Source: Bacteroidota bacterium (GTDB taxonomy: Bacteria > Bacteroidota > Bacteroidia > Bacteroidales > Prolixibacteraceae). From it: a stretch of 5,433 nt of DNA. The stretch is taken from NCBI GenBank assembly GCA_030691295.1, contig JAUYEQ010000480.1, forward strand, positions 1 through 5,433, in the 5' to 3' direction. Both the position numbers and the translations under genes were made by a program. Positions within the stretch are counted from its first letter, which is position 1. The number at the start of each line of letters is the position of its first letter. Positions 1 through 5,433 of the stretch are shown here, one piece after another. The notes under the pieces were generated by a model. The model was not told the origin of the DNA. It searched no databases and was given only the letters and a program-made list of their open reading frames with translations.

Positions 1-383
1 GCAATCCAGCGTTCCGATTTCAGGAGTTGTTCGTAGTTCTCCAAAATTTCGACCGGATAACGGATTTCGAGTGTTGGCAGTTCGTGGTTTTTTACCTGAA
101 CGGGTTTGTCGTGCAGTTCGACCACGTGCAGAATAACATTGTCGTAAGCTCCATCAATATCATGTTTGTGGTTGTACCAATGCGACGATTTCTGGTGGAC
201 TTCGATATTTCCTGCCCAAATGGTTTCACCAATCCTGATTTTGGCATTGAAGAAATCGGGCCCTGAATCGGTATTTGGTCGTCCCGACGAAATGATTTCG
301 ACAGGTTTCCCATCAGTGGTTTTTAGGTCGTCCTTCAGATACAACCCGTGTTTCCAGATAAACTGCAAAAACTCTTCTTTCAT
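1..383 (-). CDS. DUF2851 family protein, N-terminal part (cut by window edge)
   Basis: The frame opens with ATG at 383 and stays free of stops to position 1, giving 127 residues; the rest lies outside the window. The start MKEEFLQFIWKHGLY, the block GRPNTDSGPDFFNAKI at residues 34-49, WAGNIEVH at 57-64 and the AYDNVILHVV stretch at 79-88 match the conserved N-terminus of DUF2851 (recognised from memory). Family members are usually somewhat over 400 residues, so about 30% is seen. There is no signal peptide, so it is probably cytoplasmic, unlike its neighbours. The function of the family is unknown. The start lies 12 nt after the stop of the upstream phosphotriesterase-like gene on the same strand, suggesting co-transcription; the leader has no clear Shine-Dalgarno sequence, as is usual in Bacteroidota. 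The conserved GPDF...EVH pattern could be an enzyme active site (see findings). Confidence 0.9.
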   Translation of the reverse strand, partial: MKEEFLQFIWKHGLYLKDDLKTTDGKPVEIISSGRPNTDSGPDFFNAKIRIGETIWAGNIEVHQKSSHWYNHKHDIDGAYDNVILHVVELHDKPVQVKNHELPTLEIRYPVEILENYEQLLKSERWI

Positions 384-395
384 AAGTTGGAGTTG

Positions 396-1412
396 TTATT
401 TCTGATTGGCTTTGCGTATTTTAATGGTAAAAGCCTGTGCCGGATTTATCACCAAAAGCTGGTTAATTTCCTTTTCAGAATAGTTTTCACTCCGCAACAA
501 AGGAACAAGCTTTTCAAAAAGTGTGGCATAGCCCCGGTATTCACCGCCGTTTTCTTTGCCCGGATCGTACCAACCTGCATCATGCGATAACAAAATTCGG
601 TTTAGCAAATTATTATCTTTCAGGTTATTAATCATCGATAAATAGTCCTGAAGGTTATTTTCTCCCAAGCCATCAAGGCTAATCCATGCACCCAACTTTG
701 CTGCGTTTAGGTGGTTCTCCAGATCTTTTTCCGACTGGGCATGAACCCAGATAAACGCTTCGGGCGATACTCCCTCCTGTTTTAGTATCTCAATTTGTTC
801 GAATGCGGGGATAGCCGGTCCGGTATGCGATGCGATTACAAGTCCGGTTTGTAAATGTGTAATGGCGGCTGCTGTAATAAGCTTTTTGTGCATTTCGGAT
901 AAATTGCCGTTGTCAACACCAATTTTTATGAATCCGGGTTTAATACCGGTGCAGTCAATTCCTTCTTCCCATTCCGCAATCCATCGTCTTGCGAGCTCAC
1001 CGGCAGTTTCGTTGTAAGCATATCCGGGAATGAATTTATTATCTCTTGCACCATAAAGTCCGGTGTTGGTAATGATATTTAATCCGGTAGAATCAGACAG
1101 GCTTTTCAGCAATAAAGGGTCCCTGCCAAGAAAAGCCGGCGTACATTCTACAAAGGTCTGACAACCTAAATCCTTTATCTGCTGAAGGTACGGGAATGCC
1201 TTTTCAAATACTTCCGGCTTTCTCCATCTGTCACTGCTGATCGAATCGGCGCCAATAAAATCGACCAGAATATGCTCGTGTGTGAGCCAACTTCCCATTG
1301 TTTCGGCAGCAACCGGTCCATTTACAGTCATAACAATTCCTTTTTCAGGATTGGTTTTACATTGACAAAATGCCAGTAAAACCGGAATGGTAAAAAGTAG
1401 GATCTTCTTCAT
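396..1412 (-). CDS. Exported phosphotriesterase-like metal-dependent hydrolase
   Basis: A 338-residue protein of the phosphotriesterase-related branch of the amidohydrolase superfamily (TIM barrel, two metal ions). All expected metal ligands are visible: the HxH pair His45/His47 (LTHEH), the lysine that is carboxylated in this family, Lys163 (GFIKIG), His196 (IASHTG), His224 (WVHAQ) and Asp278 (LSHDAGW). Family members hydrolyse phosphotriesters, lactones or related esters; the substrate here cannot be read from sequence. The N-terminus MKKILLFTIPVLLAFCQCK is an export signal; Cys16 or Cys18 could be lipidated, but the lipobox is poor (Phe or Gln just before the Cys), so lipoprotein versus soluble periplasmic is open. 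I chose ATG at 1412 because the frame upstream offers only a TTG at 1472, whose 20 extra residues are polar and basic and would bury the signal peptide. The DUF2851 gene follows after 12 nt; the S9-type hydrolase gene is divergent. Length is normal for the family. Confidence 0.9.
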   Translation of the reverse strand: MKKILLFTIPVLLAFCQCKTNPEKGIVMTVNGPVAAETMGSWLTHEHILVDFIGADSISSDRWRKPEVFEKAFPYLQQIKDLGCQTFVECTPAFLGRDPLLLKSLSDSTGLNIITNTGLYGARDNKFIPGYAYNETAGELARRWIAEWEEGIDCTGIKPGFIKIGVDNGNLSEMHKKLITAAAITHLQTGLVIASHTGPAIPAFEQIEILKQEGVSPEAFIWVHAQSEKDLENHLNAAKLGAWISLDGLGENNLQDYLSMINNLKDNNLLNRILLSHDAGWYDPGKENGGEYRGYATLFEKLVPLLRSENYSEKEINQLLVINPAQAFTIKIRKANQK

Positions 1413-1491
1413 CTGCTTTGCTTTTTTATTTTTGAGGGTTTTATCTAAAAAACGACTCAATAAATTTAACAAAACGAATTCAGAAAACAGG

Positions 1492-1499
1492 TATTTTTG
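1492..1499 (+). promoter_or_regulatory. Candidate Bacteroidota -7 element for the S9-type hydrolase gene
   Basis: TATTTTTG matches the Bacteroidota consensus TAnnTTTG exactly. Its -33 partner would be poor (TTTA at 1465-1468, 23 nt upstream). An alternative reading uses TTTG at 1496-1499 as the -33 box with TATCTTTA at 1522-1529 (one mismatch) as the -7 box, 22 nt apart, which would give a leader of only about 20 nt. Either would drive the gene starting at 1557. In AT-rich DNA such a match is not rare, so confidence is low. Confidence 0.3.
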
Positions 1500-1511
1500 C
1501 TTGAATTTTAG

Positions 1512-1528
1512 AAAGATACAATATCTTT
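1512..1528. repeat. 17-bp perfect inverted repeat, possible operator
   Basis: AAAGATA-CAA-TATCTTT: two perfect 7-bp arms around a 3-nt centre. It lies 29 nt before the ATG of the S9-type hydrolase gene and overlaps the alternative -7 box at 1522-1529. The symmetry is directly visible. A role as a binding site for a dimeric regulator of the divergent pair is inference; the stem is AT-rich and followed by no T-run on either strand, so a terminator is unlikely. Confidence 0.4.
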
Positions 1529-1556
1529 AGTGTTATAAAAAAAAACAAAACCTGAC

Positions 1557-2636
1557 ATGAAAAAGAAACTATTGCCATTTATGCTCGTTATCCTTTTTGT
1601 TTTCAATGGATTTGCCCAGAATTTGCAGGATTTCCAGAAGGATCTTGAAAAGTTGCAACAATACAATTCTGGACTCGATCACCGTCTGGACCAACTTTCG
1701 AAACAGATGGACGACCTGATGTGGTTCCAAAAGGTCGGTGATATTGCCTTTGTTGACAAACTCTATATTTGTGGCCCTGCAAAATGGAAAGAAAAAAATC
1801 CGGATGCAATGGGCGCCGGCAATCCTTTAAAATTCTGGACTTACGTTTTTATTCCTCTAAATATCGATCTCAACAAAAAATACCCGTTAATCGTGTTGCC
1901 CCACGGTGGTGTCCATGCCGATTTCACAACCTATTATGCACACATTATCAGGGAACTGATCAGTCAGGGATATGTTGTGGTTGCAGCTGAATATCGCGGA
2001 AGTACAGGATACGGGAAATCGTACTTCGAGAACATTGATTATGGCGGTCTCGAAGTGGAGGACGTTTATGAAAGTAGAAATTTCATATTGGAAAACTATT
2101 CTTTTGTTGATAAAAACAGGGTTGGCATTATGGGCTGGAGCCATGGCGGACTGATTGCTTTGATGAATATTTTCGATCACCCAAACGATTTTCAATGTGC
2201 TTTTGCAGGTGTTCCGGTGAGCGATTTGATTGCCCGAATGGGATATTACAACCAAAGTTACAGAGATTTATTTGAGGCAGATTATCACATTGGTCAATCG
2301 GCAAACCAAAATGTGGCAGAATACCGTCGGCGTTCACCCGCCTGGAATACCCATAAAATGAAAGATACTCCATTGCTGATTCACACCAATACCAATGACG
2401 ACGACGTAAATGTGCTGGAGGTGGAGCACCTGATTAAATCATTGAAAGCCGATGGAAAAAAGTTTGAACATGAAATTTTCCAGAATATTCCGGGAGGACA
2501 TTCATTCGACCGGATCGACACGAAAACGGCACAGGAAATCAGGTTTAAAATCCATCGATTCATGGCAAAAACGCTAAAGCCTGAAAGACCTTTCAAATCG
2601 CAGGAGGACATGCGCAAAGCTGCTTACAGATATTAA
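1557..2636 (+). CDS. Secreted S9-type alpha/beta hydrolase (prolyl oligopeptidase-like catalytic domain)
   Basis: A 359-residue exported serine hydrolase. Residues 1-21 (MKKKLLPFMLVILFVFNGFAQ) are a signal peptide, followed by a charged, probably helical stretch at about 22-56. The catalytic domain then shows the oxyanion-hole HGG at 116-118, the S9 hallmark EYRGSTGYG at 145-153, the nucleophile elbow GWSHGG with Ser195, an acidic run TNDDDV supplying the Asp (281 fits best by its spacing to Val284) and the catalytic His315 in PGGHSF. Family S9 enzymes cleave short peptides; related folds cleave acyl esters, so peptidase or esterase remains open. Typical S9 enzymes have a beta-propeller before this domain and exceed 600 residues; it is absent here. 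The ATG at 1557 is supported by the signal peptide and an A-rich leader. The gene stands alone on its strand, divergent from the phosphotriesterase-like gene, and its stop overlaps that of the convergent gene. Confidence 0.9.
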   Translation: MKKKLLPFMLVILFVFNGFAQNLQDFQKDLEKLQQYNSGLDHRLDQLSKQMDDLMWFQKVGDIAFVDKLYICGPAKWKEKNPDAMGAGNPLKFWTYVFIPLNIDLNKKYPLIVLPHGGVHADFTTYYAHIIRELISQGYVVVAAEYRGSTGYGKSYFENIDYGGLEVEDVYESRNFILENYSFVDKNRVGIMGWSHGGLIALMNIFDHPNDFQCAFAGVPVSDLIARMGYYNQSYRDLFEADYHIGQSANQNVAEYRRRSPAWNTHKMKDTPLLIHTNTNDDDVNVLEVEHLIKSLKADGKKFEHEIFQNIPGGHSFDRIDTKTAQEIRFKIHRFMAKTLKPERPFKSQEDMRKAAYRY

Positions 2637-3349
2637 AATATCAATGCAAATCCCTCTTTTTCAACAAGCTTCCAGGCGTAAATAAAACTGAATTCATCCG
2701 TAATTTTAATCCGGTTTTTCCGGAGAAGTTTTTTAATGGTTTTTTGTGAAACCTTGTCGAATTTTGACAACAAAGCGCCCAAATTCATTCTTACCGAAGA
2801 ATATCCCTTTTCCGGTGAGTAAAAATAGTATAGGTAATTTTGGCTATAAGAAAGGTTTTTCAATATATTCTGTTGATCCTTATACGGTGAAACCGTGATC
2901 AGATTTACCTTTCGGTAAGCCAGCAAATCAGTTTCCCCATCCGACAGGACTTCAAAATAGCGTTCTCCTTTCATAAAACCGTCGAAATACAATCTCCGGA
3001 ACACCCGGTTTATTCCGTCCTTTTCAGTAAATGAAAAACCATTCAAACTGGCTTTGTCAATTACAATCTGGGTGGTGAGGGCTTTATTGTAATATAAAAT
3101 TTCATCTTTAAACGAGCTGTATCTCAGGTATAAACTATCCGCAATTTCACCACTGGCAAATTCAATCTTTCCGGGTAGCCACGAGTCGTTCAGAAAAGGA
3201 ACCCCTTCGTAAATGGGGTAAGGAATGTAGCGGGTACCTTTTATTTTTTCGGCATCCCAATTCGGGTTCAGCGGCTCCTGTGCGAAAACAGTGGTGGCAA
3301 AACCTGCTGCATGAAAAAGAATGATTAGAAGAATTATCCTGATGTTCAT
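2633..3349 (-). CDS. Exported protein of unknown function, last gene of the DUF4249/MG2-plug operon
   Basis: A 238-residue protein with a clear signal peptide, residues 1-23 (hydrophobic IILLIILFHAAGFA, cleavage likely after VFA before QEP). The mature part looks beta-rich: YEGVPFLNDSW at 48-57, GKIEFASGEIADSLYLRYS at 60-78, FEVLSDGETDLLAYRKV at 132-148. It ends in a basic helical segment, LGALLSKFDKVSQKTIKKLL at 190-209 followed by RKNRIKI. This order (a G-x-FL-x-D entry, a strand ending LRY, an FEVL-x-DG turn, a Lys-rich tail) resembles small secreted proteins I recall as common in Bacteroidota, but I cannot name a family. The ATG at 3349 begins one nt after the upstream stop, and an in-frame stop lies just upstream, so no earlier start is possible. 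Tight coupling suggests it works with the MG2-plug protein in the envelope. No catalytic motif is visible. Confidence 0.85.
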   Translation of the reverse strand: MNIRIILLIILFHAAGFATTVFAQEPLNPNWDAEKIKGTRYIPYPIYEGVPFLNDSWLPGKIEFASGEIADSLYLRYSSFKDEILYYNKALTTQIVIDKASLNGFSFTEKDGINRVFRRLYFDGFMKGERYFEVLSDGETDLLAYRKVNLITVSPYKDQQNILKNLSYSQNYLYYFYSPEKGYSSVRMNLGALLSKFDKVSQKTIKKLLRKNRIKITDEFSFIYAWKLVEKEGFALIF

Positions 3350-3350
3350 A

Positions 3351-4973
3351 TTATTTTACTTCAAATTGTTTTTCTGCAAAAATCAGCGTTCCATTTTTCA
3401 ACCGGCCTCTTACAATCAGTTTAAACTGGCCCGCAATTGCAGAAGTATTACATTTAATAAAAATCGTACTTTTTGGTTCAGCCAAAGGATTCCAATAAAT
3501 AAGCTGTCTCAAGTCAGGAATATTTGACTCTGAAATTACATTTTCGGAAGTAATTGCCTTCAACTGAATTGTTTCAAGATCCATTCTAATGAGTTGATCA
3601 GAAGTGGGAAGCAGTGAATAATCGGTTTTGGTGGTGTAAATTGCAACCACACCCGGAAACCGGAGATCACCATAATACCGTTCGTACTGGCAAATTTCAA
3701 CCCGGTCGATGTCTGCTGTTCCCATGTCTTTTATTACATTCAAATCCCTGATTGGAATTCCGTCTATCAGTATTAGTGGATTCTCGGCAAAGTAATTGTG
3801 CATGTTGTTGTTAATAACCTGAAGTGTCGGCTCGTTGTTGTAATTTCTCCATTTTACGCCAGGTAAAAGCTCTCTTGATATTTCAGTAAAGTCAGGAAGA
3901 TCAATAAACAACTGCGGATCGACCGTTCGGGTAGGATTTCCGTAGTAGGGCGATATTTCCTTTTGTTTTATGGCAACCTGTTCCAACTTAAATTTATCCT
4001 GACTGAAAATCTTCCTGAAAGTCAATACATCAATATTCCTGCTGATATTGTGTTTAAATTCTTCAGGAATAGGTTGTTGACTGAATTCGGGTAATGTGCC
4101 TGCATCTGCGAAAAGTCCATCCAGGGTAATTTTCAAGCGTTGTGTTGGAGTAATGCCGAAACATTGAACGACTGCCTGAACCGCTCCGAAATAATCTTCC
4201 AGCAGAAAATAAAAGCGGCCATCTTTCCGGGTCTGGTAATACTGAAATCCGGGAACCGAATCCGGTATAGTCAGGTAAACGGTAATTCCGGCAGCAGGTT
4301 CCAAGGTTTTTCTATCGTTTACTGTTCCTGAAAGTATGATTCCTTTATTTTCGGTTATTCCGTCTTTGCCCTGATCAGAACTCCAGATAAATGAGGCAGC
4401 ATCGAACGATGGTTCTGTTTGAGCCAGGCTAACAAGCAAATTACCATCGATTTCATTCAGGAGAGTTTCTTCTATTTTGATAACCGCCCCGATATTGCTA
4501 TTCGTTTGGTAGGTAGTTTCAAGGTATTCAATTTCAATTTGTTCGGTTATTTTATCCTGATTTTTTTCCAGACCGGTTACCCGTCTCAACTGGCTTGTTT
4601 TTTCCAGACCGTCGAACCTGTTCGAAATCCAGACTTCGCGTAAGATTTTAAGTTTCCCGGAGGTATTTTTCAGGTAAGCTCTTGCCATATAGTTTCCGGA
4701 ACCGAGCGAATCGGGCAACTGAATAAAACCGTTGGCCTGATTACTTTTAATTTCCAGCGAAACTCCGGTAACCCTTACACCATAATGATTAACCAGATCG
4801 AGATAGACGATTCGGGCAGGATTATCTTCCGGCGTAAATATTTTGGCAAACAAAGTTTCGCCGCTTACATATACATCGCGGTCGGTGTAAAAGCCGAACC
4901 CCGATTTTTCCTGAGTGTTTCCAGTCATCGCAACGACTATCAGGAATAGAGATATGATTATTTTTTTCTTCAT
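3351..4973 (-). CDS. Exported MG2 / carboxypeptidase-regulatory-like / TonB-plug-like protein without a barrel
   Basis: A 540-residue envelope protein. Residues 1-20 are a signal peptide. Residues 26-117 resemble an MG2 domain of alpha-2-macroglobulins (FYTDRDVYVSGETLFAKI, then GSGNYMARAYLKN). Residues 211-285 form a carboxypeptidase-regulatory-like fold (SGTVNDRKTLEPAAGITVYL, later RKDGRFYF). Residues 330-450 resemble a TonB-receptor plug: LEQVAI, LLPGVKWRN, LILIDGIPIRDL at 400-411, then IDRVEICQYERYYGD with GVVAIYTTK at 441-449. The tail has LIYWNPLAEP at 491-500 and a final Ig-like strand set, as in larger Bacteroidota MG2-plug proteins. There is no beta-barrel, so it cannot be a TonB-dependent transporter by itself; a role in binding or assembly at the outer membrane is inference. 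The ATG follows the DUF4249 stop codon with no gap, and the next gene begins 1 nt after its own stop. At 540 residues it seems shorter than relatives I recall (about 800-900). Confidence 0.85.
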   Translation of the reverse strand: MKKKIIISLFLIVVAMTGNTQEKSGFGFYTDRDVYVSGETLFAKIFTPEDNPARIVYLDLVNHYGVRVTGVSLEIKSNQANGFIQLPDSLGSGNYMARAYLKNTSGKLKILREVWISNRFDGLEKTSQLRRVTGLEKNQDKITEQIEIEYLETTYQTNSNIGAVIKIEETLLNEIDGNLLVSLAQTEPSFDAASFIWSSDQGKDGITENKGIILSGTVNDRKTLEPAAGITVYLTIPDSVPGFQYYQTRKDGRFYFLLEDYFGAVQAVVQCFGITPTQRLKITLDGLFADAGTLPEFSQQPIPEEFKHNISRNIDVLTFRKIFSQDKFKLEQVAIKQKEISPYYGNPTRTVDPQLFIDLPDFTEISRELLPGVKWRNYNNEPTLQVINNNMHNYFAENPLILIDGIPIRDLNVIKDMGTADIDRVEICQYERYYGDLRFPGVVAIYTTKTDYSLLPTSDQLIRMDLETIQLKAITSENVISESNIPDLRQLIYWNPLAEPKSTIFIKCNTSAIAGQFKLIVRGRLKNGTLIFAEKQFEVK

Positions 4974-5433
4974 TTAATAATTGGTTTCCCAAAATGACGG
5001 TCGGGTTCCGATCTGATAACCTTTGTCAGGGATTTCAGGATAGCTGTTTAACCGACGTTGAATAACCTGATTGTCGGGACCGGTTCCCAAACTCAGATAA
5101 TACCTGTATTGCCGGTACGAATTCAGATCAAAAAAGCCAAGGACAATCTTTTCAGGAGATGTTGTGCATCTTATATTTCCGTAAACCTGCGTTAAAACCG
5201 GTTCGAAAAGGCTCCCTTCTGCAGAAAATTGCTGGTTCAGTTTTTCGTGAAAATCGTAAGATGCTTTTGTAATTCCATATTCGTCGAGAATGAGAATCCA
5301 TCCTGATGGAGACTGCGAGGCAGAGTCGAGATAAAACTTACCGTTGTAATCGAGCGAAACGACCGGATGCTGGCGTACGTTGTTGGATGTGCTGTACTCT
5401 TTCGGCCCTGCCAGATTAAACAAGCCTCTGTCG
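4974..5433 (-). CDS. DUF4249 family protein, C-terminal part (cut by window edge)
   Basis: The minus-strand frame is open from position 5433 to a TAA at 4974-4976, giving 152 residues of a C-terminus. A TTG codon at 5423 is internal, since the frame continues upstream of it as DRG to the edge. The pattern ITKASYDFHEKLNQQ, then GSLFEPVLTQVYGNIRC, then KIVLGFFDLNSYRQYRYYL matches the C-terminal part of DUF4249 as I know it; the ending GTRPSFWE also fits the family's usual KPDFW-like tail. DUF4249 proteins are typically 350-450 residues, exported and often lipidated, and commonly encoded beside TonB-dependent receptors; the function is unknown. Here the neighbour is instead a barrel-less MG2-plug protein whose ATG directly follows this stop codon, which points to translational coupling. 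The N-terminus, the signal peptide and the operon promoter lie outside the window. Confidence 0.8.
   Translation of the reverse strand, partial: DRGLFNLAGPKEYSTSNNVRQHPVVSLDYNGKFYLDSASQSPSGWILILDEYGITKASYDFHEKLNQQFSAEGSLFEPVLTQVYGNIRCTTSPEKIVLGFFDLNSYRQYRYYLSLGTGPDNQVIQRRLNSYPEIPDKGYQIGTRPSFWETNY

Larger units (their letters stand above)
1413..1556. promoter_or_regulatory. Divergent intergenic region between two hydrolase genes
   Basis: A 144-nt AT-rich region separates the start codons of the phosphotriesterase-like gene (minus) and the S9-type hydrolase gene (plus). It must hold the promoter of the plus-strand gene and very likely that of the minus-strand pair. Visible contents are a TAnnTTTG element at 1492-1499, a perfect dyad at 1512-1528 and an A-rich leader before the plus ATG. 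I found no exact TAnnTTTG match on the minus strand; the nearest, TATCTTTC (complement of 1511-1518), has one mismatch and its nearest upstream TTTG is 27 nt away, which is too far. That the region carries promoters follows from its position; the exact sites are inference. Confidence 0.55.

Noticed and set aside
27..590. Plus-strand open frames of about 80 residues and a minus frame at 92-313.
   Set aside because: They overlap the DUF2851 and phosphotriesterase-like genes in other frames and show no domain, signal peptide or credible start.
1413..1472. A 20-residue N-terminal extension of the phosphotriesterase-like protein.
   Set aside because: It would start with TTG and place a polar, Lys-rich stretch before the signal peptide; the ATG at 1412 is far better.
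1887..2255. A 122-residue minus-strand open frame.
   Set aside because: It lies wholly opposite the S9-type hydrolase, whose catalytic motifs prove the plus frame; the antisense product has no recognisable domain or signal.
2710..2734. Hairpin TCCGG-TTTTT-CCGGA followed by a T-run at 2729-2734, a possible terminator for the plus-strand hydrolase.
   Set aside because: The stem is only 5 bp, 4 nt separate it from the T-run, and it lies inside the opposing gene where the Arg-Lys-Asn-Arg codons explain it.
4974..5423. A complete 149-residue gene starting at 5423.
   Set aside because: The start would be TTG, the frame is open to the window edge, and the sequence matches only the C-terminal part of DUF4249.

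Overview
The window looks like ordinary chromosomal DNA of a member of the Bacteroidota, possibly a Marinilabiliales/Prolixibacteraceae-type anaerobe (order is a guess). The evidence is protein content and signals: a DUF2851 protein, a DUF4249 C-terminus, an MG2/TonB-plug cell-envelope protein, A-rich leaders without a clear Shine-Dalgarno sequence, and a TAnnTTTG-type promoter element. There are six protein-coding genes, two of them cut by the window edges. I see no RNA gene, mobile element, CRISPR array or long repeat.

Layout. On the minus strand at the left are a DUF2851 protein (5' part only, running off position 1) and, 12 nt upstream of it, an exported phosphotriesterase-like metal-dependent hydrolase (396-1412). 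A 144-nt divergent intergenic region (1413-1556) holds a perfect 17-bp dyad and promoter-like elements. On the plus strand, 1557-2636 encodes a secreted S9-type alpha/beta hydrolase made of the catalytic domain alone. It ends tail-to-tail with the next block, the two stop codons sharing a TTAA palindrome at 2633-2636.

The right half is a tight minus-strand operon, read from right to left. It starts with the C-terminal part of a DUF4249 protein (open at position 5433), then a 540-residue exported protein with MG2, carboxypeptidase-regulatory-like, TonB-plug-like and C-terminal Ig-like segments but no barrel, then a 238-residue exported protein of unknown function. Junctions are 0 nt and 1 nt, so the three products are probably made together and act together in the periplasm or outer membrane.

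Five of the six genes appear to make exported products: four have visible signal peptides, and the fifth, the truncated DUF4249 protein, is inferred from its family. The most distinctive item is the compact DUF4249 / barrel-less MG2-plug / small secreted protein operon, whose function is not known. The DUF2851 N-terminus also carries a motif pattern resembling a PD-(D/E)XK-like active site, offered only as an inference.
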